Shown in pieces: positions 58,139 to 64,000 of a stretch of DNA of 64,000 bases. The stretch lies in assembly GCF_001613345.1 (NCBI RefSeq), contig NZ_BDCE01000049.1, positions 62,001 to 126,000 of the forward strand, given 5' to 3'. Position 1 is the stretch's first letter. Every line of letters begins with the position of its first letter. A model generated the notes under the pieces. The model saw nothing but the letters and a program-made list of their open reading frames with translations. It had not been told where the DNA came from and did no database searches. The position numbers were made by a program, and so were the translations under genes. This DNA comes from Nocardia uniformis NBRC 13702 (GTDB taxonomy: Bacteria > Actinomycetota > Actinomycetes > Mycobacteriales > Mycobacteriaceae).

Positions 58139-59857
58139 ATGAGTTTCGACTACGACGTAGTGGTCATCGGCTCCGGTTTCGGCGGTAGCGTCACGGCGCT
58201 GCGGCTGACCGAGAAGGGCTACCGGGTCGGGGTCCTGGAGTCGGGGCGACGATTCGCCGATGACGAGTTCGCCGAAACTTCCTGGCGGGCACAGCGATTC
58301 CTGTGGGCTCCGAAAGTGGGCTGCTATGGCATCCAGCGACTGACGCTGCTGAAGGACACCTTCGTCATGAGTGGCGCGGGGGTGGGTGGCGGATCGCTGG
58401 TGTACGCGAACACGCTGTACGAGCCGCCGGAGAAGTTCTTCGCCGACCGGCAGTGGGCGCACATCACCGATTGGCGTGCCGAACTCACCCCGCATTACGA
58501 CCAGGCCAAACGCATGCTGGGCGTGACCACGAATCCGGCCACCACGCCCTCGGACCGGGTATTGCGCGAGGTGGCCGAGGATATGGGTGTCGGCAACAGC
58601 TATCAGCGCACACCCGTCGGGGTGCTGTTCGGCGGACCCGGTGCGCGGCCGGGACACGAGGTGCCGGATCCGTTCTTCGGCGGTGTCGGGCCCGCCCGCC
58701 GCACCTGCACGCATTGCGGTGAGTGCATGACCGGATGCCGCCACAATGCCAAGAACACCCTCGTGAAGAACTACCTATATCTGGCCGAGCAGGCCGGGGC
58801 GAGGGTGCATCCGCTGACCACCGTCACCGATGTGCGGCCGCTGCCGGGTGGCGGGTACACGGTGCAGACCGTGCGCACCGGGCGCTGGGTACGCACACAG
58901 CGTCGCGAATTCACCGCCGAGCAGGTGGTTTTCAGTGCCGCGTCGCTCGGGACACAGAAGTTGTTGCACGCCTTGCGCGATCGCGGGTCACTGCCCGGCA
59001 TCTCGCGGCGCCTTGGCTACCTGTCGCGGACGAATTCCGAAGAGCTGCTGTCGGTTCGCAGTCGCGACAAGAGCACCGACTTCACCAAGGGCGTGGCCAT
59101 CACCTCGTCGATTCATCCCGATCACGACACTCATATCGAGCCGGTGCGCTACGGCAAGGGCAGCAATGTACTCGCCCTCATGACCACCGCCATGGTGGAC
59201 GATGACGGTCGGACGCCGCGCTGGCGATTGTGGTTGCGCGAGTTGGGCCGAAACCGGCGTGATCTGGCGACGATGCACAATCCGCGGCACTGGTCCGAAC
59301 GCATGATCGGTCTGCTGGTCATGCAGTCGGTGGACAATTCGATCACAACCTATACCAGGCGCGGCCTGTTCGGGCGGCATATGACCACCAAACAGGGTGA
59401 GGGCGAACCGAATCCGACCTGGATTCCGACCGGCCACGAGGTGGCGCGGCGGGTGGCGGGGAAGATCGACGGCATTCCCACCGGCGGGTCCACCGCGCTG
59501 GTCAATATCCCCATGACCGGACATTTCATCGGCGGCTGCGTGATCGGCGACTCCCCCGACACCGGTGTGGTGGATGCCTATCACCGGCTCTACGGCCACC
59601 CGGGTCTGCATATCATCGACGGCTCGACGATCTCCGCCAATCTCGGCGTGAATCCGTCGCTGACGATTACCGCGCAGGCCGAACGGGCGGTATCGCTGTG
59701 GCCGAACAAGGGTGAGACCGATCTGCGGCCGGAAGTCGGTGCGCCCTACCGGCGTATCGCCACCATCGCCCCGCGCAACCCCGTGGTGCCCACCCATGCG
59801 CCCGCGGCCCTGCGACTTCCGATCGTGGACATCACGTCGGGCGACCGCACCGCGTAG
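58139..59857 (+). CDS. choD: Cholesterol oxidase (GMC family)
   Basis: A 572-residue GMC oxidoreductase like mycobacterial ChoD. FAD motif is YDVVVIGSGFGGSVTALRLTEKG; MSGAGVGGGSLVYAN contacts the flavin; HCGECMTGCRHNAKNTL is a Cys-rich stretch typical of ChoD; and the C-terminal IDGSTISANLGVNPSLTITAQAE holds the catalytic Asn region. No signal peptide is visible. Oxidises the 3-hydroxyl of sterols. No KstR box was seen upstream. Confidence 0.92.
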   Translation: MSFDYDVVVIGSGFGGSVTALRLTEKGYRVGVLESGRRFADDEFAETSWRAQRFLWAPKVGCYGIQRLTLLKDTFVMSGAGVGGGSLVYANTLYEPPEKFFADRQWAHITDWRAELTPHYDQAKRMLGVTTNPATTPSDRVLREVAEDMGVGNSYQRTPVGVLFGGPGARPGHEVPDPFFGGVGPARRTCTHCGECMTGCRHNAKNTLVKNYLYLAEQAGARVHPLTTVTDVRPLPGGGYTVQTVRTGRWVRTQRREFTAEQVVFSAASLGTQKLLHALRDRGSLPGISRRLGYLSRTNSEELLSVRSRDKSTDFTKGVAITSSIHPDHDTHIEPVRYGKGSNVLALMTTAMVDDDGRTPRWRLWLRELGRNRRDLATMHNPRHWSERMIGLLVMQSVDNSITTYTRRGLFGRHMTTKQGEGEPNPTWIPTGHEVARRVAGKIDGIPTGGSTALVNIPMTGHFIGGCVIGDSPDTGVVDAYHRLYGHPGLHIIDGSTISANLGVNPSLTITAQAERAVSLWPNKGETDLRPEVGAPYRRIATIAPRNPVVPTHAPAALRLPIVDITSGDRTA

Positions 59858-59863
59858 GCCGAT

Positions 59864-60703
59864 TCAGCAGCGCACCCCGGTCACCGCGAACCGCTCCACA
59901 TCGGCGACATGACCGCCGGTGGCGACGGCAATGGTCATTGTTCCCGGGCAGGACGCGGTGACGGGAACCGTTGCGCTCCACGGCGTATCGATGCCACCAG
60001 CGGGAATCTGCCCCACCGCGCCCACCGGTCGCTCATTGCCGAGCTGGCGGACCTGGATGTCCAGGCTCTCGTCCACGCCGGAAATCCGCCCGCCCACGGT
60101 GACCGGCGAACGCACCTGAGATCCGTAGCGAGGTGCGGTGATGGAGAGCGTGCGGTCCTCGGTCCCGACCACCTCCCAGGGTGCGTCGTCACCGGTGCCG
60201 AACCGGACGAGATGTACGACTGCGGCGACGTGACCGGCACCGCTGGCATCCTCGGGCGAGTCGTAACCGACGGTAATCCACGCTTCATCGGCCCGGAACT
60301 GGGTGACAATGACCCGGTCGACATTGGTGTAGCCGAGGTACTGCTGGGTGAAGTTCAACGCGATGGTGGCGGCGTCCAGCCGCCACGGCTGATGCCCGCC
60401 CTCGCGATAGGACTGCTGCCAGGCGGTGGCATCGGCCTCGGTGGCGAAGGGCCACAGTGGCTGATAGGCGAAGCGGTGGGGCTCTGCAGGTTTCGAGGTC
60501 GGGGCGACCGCGGTTCCCGGCGCTCCGGGAGGCGACTGGCCGGGCTGTGCATCCACAACCGTGGTGGTCACCGAAGCCGAGGTAGCGGTCTCGCCGGAAT
60601 CCTCGTCACCGCACCCCACCGCGAACAGAACCGTCGCGGCGAAAAGAACCACCGCACCGGCGATCGCGGAAACCATGCGATGAGCAGATGATTTCGAGCC
60701 CAT
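59864..60703 (-). CDS. Putative lipoprotein
   Basis: A 279-residue protein with a lipoprotein signal (VVLFAATVLFAVGC, Cys near 31) and a Thr/Pro-rich linker. The mature part has a helical region (FATEADATAWQQSYREGG, ALNFTQQYLGY) and a C-terminal beta-domain (GSQVRSPVTVGGRISG) like the Gmad2-type immunoglobulin-like fold. Function unknown. Confidence 0.78.
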   Translation of the reverse strand: MGSKSSAHRMVSAIAGAVVLFAATVLFAVGCGDEDSGETATSASVTTTVVDAQPGQSPPGAPGTAVAPTSKPAEPHRFAYQPLWPFATEADATAWQQSYREGGHQPWRLDAATIALNFTQQYLGYTNVDRVIVTQFRADEAWITVGYDSPEDASGAGHVAAVVHLVRFGTGDDAPWEVVGTEDRTLSITAPRYGSQVRSPVTVGGRISGVDESLDIQVRQLGNERPVGAVGQIPAGGIDTPWSATVPVTASCPGTMTIAVATGGHVADVERFAVTGVRC

Positions 60704-60899
60704 GATCCAGCATGCGCCCGAACGCCCTGAAATGCTCGTCCGCGGCGGCGCGCGTCAGATGGCAGTACCCGGGGTATACGCGAAACAGCGAGCCGACCCC
60801 GCCCCGAGCGGATGGTTGTCTCGCGCGCCCGGGAGCTGCCGCGCCCCCCTGTCGATGCTCCCGGGCGACCCGCCGGTATCGCGGGTCCTTGCCCGAAGG

Positions 60900-61433
60900 T
60901 CAGTGCTGGCAGAGCCATTCGGTGCCGTAATGCGAGGCGTTGCCACCCTCGAGGTGGACCCAATGACCGTCACCTTCGCACGGTGCGCCTTCGACCTGCT
61001 CGGGGTTCTGCGGGTTGGTCGCGGGGATGTCGGCGGGCGCGGTGGTCTCGACGGGTGCCGGGGTATCCGGGCCGGCGCCGTGATTGGGGTTGGTGCAGAT
61101 CGTGCCCTCGCACGGCACCCACGTGCCGTCACCGTTGGGATTCGGAATGGCGTTGGGACCGATGTAGCTGCCGAGCGGGCAACCCGGATCTTGATTCTTC
61201 GCGCAGTACTCGGCGCTCAGATTGTTCCCGGTGGAGCCATCGGCCCCGCGCTGGCCGGGGTCGGCGGTCGGTTGCGGCGCGACCGAGGTCACGGAGCCCG
61301 GTGCGGCCGTCGTCGATGGCGCCGTGGTCACGGTCGTGCTGCTGGGCGTCCGCGCGGGAGACGAGTCATTCGAGCATGCCGCGGCCCCCAGAATGAGGGC
61401 CATTCCCGCGAGTGCCGTCAGCGAACGCTTCAT
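60900..61433 (-). CDS. Putative small lipoprotein
   Basis: A 177-residue exported protein. Signal MKRSLTALAGMALILGAAAC, a Thr/Ser/Pro-rich linker, then a Cys-containing domain (YCAKNQDPGCPLG, PCEGTICTN, PCEGDGHW, WLCQH) with eight cysteines that could form disulphides. Family not recognised. Confidence 0.75.
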   Translation of the reverse strand: MKRSLTALAGMALILGAAACSNDSSPARTPSSTTVTTAPSTTAAPGSVTSVAPQPTADPGQRGADGSTGNNLSAEYCAKNQDPGCPLGSYIGPNAIPNPNGDGTWVPCEGTICTNPNHGAGPDTPAPVETTAPADIPATNPQNPEQVEGAPCEGDGHWVHLEGGNASHYGTEWLCQH

Positions 61434-61872
61434 CGATGCTCCTCTTCGGATGACGTGCACCGGCCAGATATCTGCCCGGGATGGAGTCGCGAGATGTCGT
61501 GCGCCCGCATGGGTCAATTAACCATCCGGTTGCCAACTATCGCATGGGGTTCAGTAAATTTTGCACGGCCCACATTTGTCAAGCATCGTATGATCATGCC
61601 ATCTCGGCTGACAGATATGTGTTAGCGAGGGCTCGAGCCGCGAACGAGATGATCAGACAAACACCGTGTCGGCACGATTGCGGGTGAGTTGCGGCATTGT
61701 CTTACCGTGCCGCACTGCGTGTCTGCGTCACAGACTCGGAGGGTGGCGGCACCGATGCTGTCGGGCTGGGCGCGGGCCGCCGCGGACGCCTACTCCCTCG
61801 CCGAGATCGAATCTCGTGCCGCCGAGTCGATCACGGCGCCTACCGACAGGCTCAGCGCCACATCGGTTTTGT
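61434..61872. other. Intergenic region, AT-rich centre, no confident gene
   Basis: 439 bp. The stretch around 61510-61640 is clearly less GC-rich than the surroundings and may hold the promoter of the lipoprotein gene. A plus-strand frame from 61755 (MLSGWARAAADAYSLAEIE) is protein-like for about 40 codons and then loses sense, perhaps a gene remnant. Confidence 0.4.
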
Positions 61873-62376
61873 TCAGTCCTGCTTACCGTCGGCGCCGGAT
61901 CCCTCGCCCGCGGTAGGTCCGATTCTGCGCGGCCTGGCCACGCGCCGAGGGCGGGCGGGCGCATCGTCGCCGGCTCGTTTCCGCCGCGCCGCACCCAGAT
62001 TGATGACGCTGCCATCGTGCTCGGCTCCGCCCGGATCCTTGCCCGGAGCGGGGGGCGCGGCGCTGGGGTCGACCGGCCACCAGCCGGTCTCGCGCTCGAG
62101 TTCTGATCGCAGTACGGGTCTGGTCGGGGCGGGGTCGTGGACTGAGCCGCCTTCCGAAAGCCAGGTCTTGTGGGGACGCTCGGGGGTTTCTTCCGGCAGG
62201 CGACGCGGGCGACGCGGCAACCGGGTGAGGTTCGACGTGCCGTCCTCGGCCTCGGGGGAACCGGCCGCGGCGGCCCGCATACCTTCCAGCTTCTTGCGTA
62301 GTCGTTCCACCGCATCGAACCTGTTCCCGCCGGGACCCGGCAAGGATCCCCGGCCAGGATTTTCCCGTTCCGACAT
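61873..62376 (-). CDS. Hypothetical basic disordered protein
   Basis: A 167-residue protein rich in Arg, Pro, Gly and Glu (FDAVERLRKKLEGM, TRLPRRPRRLPEE, ELERETGWWPVDPS, SVINLGAARRKR). Probably mostly unfolded. Start MSERENPG preferred. No family recognised; the strand and frame rest on its even codon use. Confidence 0.5.
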   Translation of the reverse strand: MSERENPGRGSLPGPGGNRFDAVERLRKKLEGMRAAAAGSPEAEDGTSNLTRLPRRPRRLPEETPERPHKTWLSEGGSVHDPAPTRPVLRSELERETGWWPVDPSAAPPAPGKDPGGAEHDGSVINLGAARRKRAGDDAPARPRRVARPRRIGPTAGEGSGADGKQD

Positions 62377-63048
62377 CGAACTAGCCACGGACGGGTGCGC
62401 TAGCACCCGTCGGCACCACGGCCGCGGGTATCCCGAGCCGACCTCTGAACTTCTGCCTGATTGTGTCCCTCATGTCCGTATTCTCCCTCAGCACCGTCAC
62501 CGGCGTTTTCCTACCCTGTCCCACTGGGCAGTGGAGCTGGGGCCCCGCGCCGTGGCTCGCGTGATGAGTCAACGATACCGGCGCGCCACGACCGGTCCGC
62601 GTGCTCACGGTGAGCGGCGGCATCAGCGTTCGAAGCCACGAAAACCCCGTCCGCGTCCACGGCCGCCGCAAAGTCTTCGAAGTCCATATTCGCCAGGGTC
62701 AGATCGACCTCGACCTCCGCTTACTTCGCGCGGCAGAATTCGGAAAGTCGGCAAGTCCGCGTCGGGCTCACCCCCCACTGTGGTCGAGGACGAGGATCGG
62801 GTGTTCCGGATCGCGAATGGTCCGTTCGTCGGCACCCTGTCATCAGTGAAATCTGTCCGCACCACGAGCGATTCGTCCTCCGGCAAGGCCGCGTTCGCTG
62901 GCTTGTTCTGCACGACGGTCGATTTCCGCACCGACGAATCAGTGCCAGCGGGGTCGGTACCGCCTGCCGGCGCGGAATACCCTATCGCGCAACCATTTTC
63001 GCCGGACGGCTTGGTGCGACTTGCCGTCGACACATCGCGCACAGTCAT
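62377..63048. other. Region without a confident gene; possible decayed reading frames
   Basis: 672 bp. A 58-codon minus-strand frame at 62687-62511 (MDFEDFAAAVDADGVFVASN) is protein-like. Another minus segment near 62780-62850 reads TIRDPEHPILVLDH, reminiscent of the end of a DUF397 protein, but in a frame with stops on both sides. A long plus-strand frame covers the area but has no family-like content. I regard it as degraded DNA. Confidence 0.35.
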
Positions 63049-63987
63049 TTACCACGATTCGATCAGCGGGGCATCGTGCTCGTGGCGCTGCCATTCCTCG
63101 GTGAGGCGAGCGAGTCGGGCCGGGGCGGCGATGCCGCGCACGGTGACGATCTTGTCATCGCGGAGCTCCAGAATCGCGACGCCCACCACCCGGTCGTCGA
63201 GGGTGAAGAGCAGGGCGGGGCAGCCGTTGACCACGCCGGCATGGATCGAGGGTGAGCCGCCGGCGAGTCTCCGCTTGGCCGGGGACGGCTCGAGGCCGAC
63301 CCGCACCACGGTGGCGATCCGCTCGGGGGTCGAGTACCGGATCAGCTGCTTGGCCAGTCCCCCGGCGCCGTCGGAGATAGCGGTCGCGTCGTCGGTCAGC
63401 AGTGCTACCAGTCGGTCGGTCCGGCCCGAGGAGGCGGCAGCGAGGAACGCCTCGACGATTCGGCGCGCGGAGGCGTGGTCGATGTCGGTTCTGTCGACGG
63501 AGGCGGTAATTCGACGCCGGGATCGGTGCAGGTGTTGCTGACTCGCGGATTCGGTGATGTCGAGAATCTCGGCGATCTCGGCGTGGCTGAAGGCGAAAGC
63601 CTCGCGTAGCACGTACACGGCCCGTTCGACCGGCGACAGGTGCTCCATGAGCGTCAGCACCGCCAGGGTCACCGATTCGCGCTGCTCGACGGTATCGGCC
63701 GGGCCCAGCATCGGGTCGCCGTCGAGGAGTGGTTCGGGCATCCAGGCGCCCACCGTGCGTTCGCGCCGCACCGACGCCGAGCGGAGCCGGTCGAGCGCCA
63801 GGTTGGTGACGATCTTGGTCAGCCAGGCCTCGGGCACCTCGATGTACTCCCGGTCGGCGGCCTGCCACCGCAGGAACGCGTCCTGCACCGTGTCCTCGGC
63901 GTCGGCGGCGGAGCCGAGCAGACGGTAGGCGAGCGAGGCCAGCCGATTGCGACTGGCCTCGAAACGCGCCACGGTGGCAGTGTCCAT
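63049..63987 (-). CDS. sigJ: ECF sigma factor, SigJ/ECF41-like with SnoaL-like C-terminus
   Basis: A 312-residue sigma factor. Region 2 has LASLAYRLLGSAADAEDTVQDAFLRW; region 4 has LSPVERAVYVLREAFAFSHAEIAEIL. Between them is GAWMPEPLLDGDP, like the WLPEP motif of ECF41. A C-terminal SnoaL-like domain of about 120 residues (with DDATAISDGAGG) replaces a separate anti-sigma factor. The usual partner gene (COE/carboxymuconolactone type) would lie beyond the window edge. Confidence 0.88.
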   Translation of the reverse strand: MDTATVARFEASRNRLASLAYRLLGSAADAEDTVQDAFLRWQAADREYIEVPEAWLTKIVTNLALDRLRSASVRRERTVGAWMPEPLLDGDPMLGPADTVEQRESVTLAVLTLMEHLSPVERAVYVLREAFAFSHAEIAEILDITESASQQHLHRSRRRITASVDRTDIDHASARRIVEAFLAAASSGRTDRLVALLTDDATAISDGAGGLAKQLIRYSTPERIATVVRVGLEPSPAKRRLAGGSPSIHAGVVNGCPALLFTLDDRVVGVAILELRDDKIVTVRGIAAPARLARLTEEWQRHEHDAPLIESW

Positions 63988-64000
63988 GAGCACGACCTTA

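Noticed and set aside
61697..63541. A 614-codon plus-strand frame over the end of the window
   Set aside because: Arg/Ser/Pro-rich composition without family features, and it is antisense to the start of the clear SigJ-like gene.

Overview
The window looks like about 64 kb of chromosome from a high-GC actinomycete of the Nocardia/Rhodococcus group. The grounds are uniform GC-rich codon use, an actinobacterial alkane-hydroxylase operon, a sigma-F/anti-sigma pair with mycobacterial-type promoters, XRE-DUF5753/DUF397 genes, three DUF574-type methyltransferases, a mycobacterial-type cholesterol oxidase, three MpaB-type oxygenases and many TetR regulators. I saw no rRNA, tRNA, CRISPR array or intact insertion sequence. 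All family calls are by eye from motifs, without database searches.

Layout. (1) 0.1-3.5 kb: alkane hydroxylase operon (alkB, two rubredoxins, rubredoxin reductase) with a divergent TetR gene. (2) 3.7-11.6 kb: an MFS exporter with three C-terminal beta-sandwich repeats, a HAD phosphatase, an ABC1/UbiB kinase-like protein, an acyl-CoA carboxylase subunit and a secreted lipase. (3) 11.8-22.4 kb: a general-stress region with a shortened Rv2629-like protein, a proline-rich peptide, sigF and its anti-sigma factor, a STAS protein, a PAS-ANTAR protein, hemerythrin, a CsbD-like protein, a Rho-N-like plus DUF6328 pair, and a FAD-Rieske/nucleotidyltransferase-BON/metallophosphoesterase operon. A related block lies at 39.0-41.4 kb. 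Nine sites resembling sigma-F promoters (GTTT-N15-GGGTAT) precede genes in these two blocks, all with exactly 15 bp spacing. (4) 21.6-28.6 kb: accessory DNA with broken genes, lipoproteins, XRE/DUF397 genes, a methyltransferase, a VirB2-like protein, and two small genes that share an unusual palindromic promoter. (5) 28.6-39 kb: SDR, LysE exporter, two MpaB oxygenases with a TetR, an HpnE-like oxidoreductase, a PNPOx-like protein, a CGNR regulator divergent from an epoxide hydrolase across a duplicated 17-bp operator, and an ATP-dependent DNA ligase. (6) 39-50.4 kb: membrane proteins, a hydroxyacid dehydrogenase, a membrane Ser/Thr kinase, a RusA-like nuclease, two more methyltransferases, an M50-like protease and a diguanylate cyclase. 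(7) 50.4-64 kb: lipid and steroid oxidation (3-oxo-steroid reductase behind a KstR-like box, MpaB, P450 plus ferredoxin, cholesterol oxidase), lipoproteins and a SigJ-like ECF sigma factor.

How it fits together. Three themes recur: oxidation of alkanes and sterols under divergent TetR control, a sigma-F stress regulon with its own regulators and outputs, and decay or rearrangement. Decay is seen in six damaged genes, one chimeric gene and a 20-bp tandem duplication that rewrites a regulator's C-terminus. The least familiar items are the FAD-Rieske/nucleotidyltransferase-BON/phosphoesterase operon, two apparent CTG start codons placed in CTGA stop-start overlaps, and the shared palindromic promoter of the two small genes.
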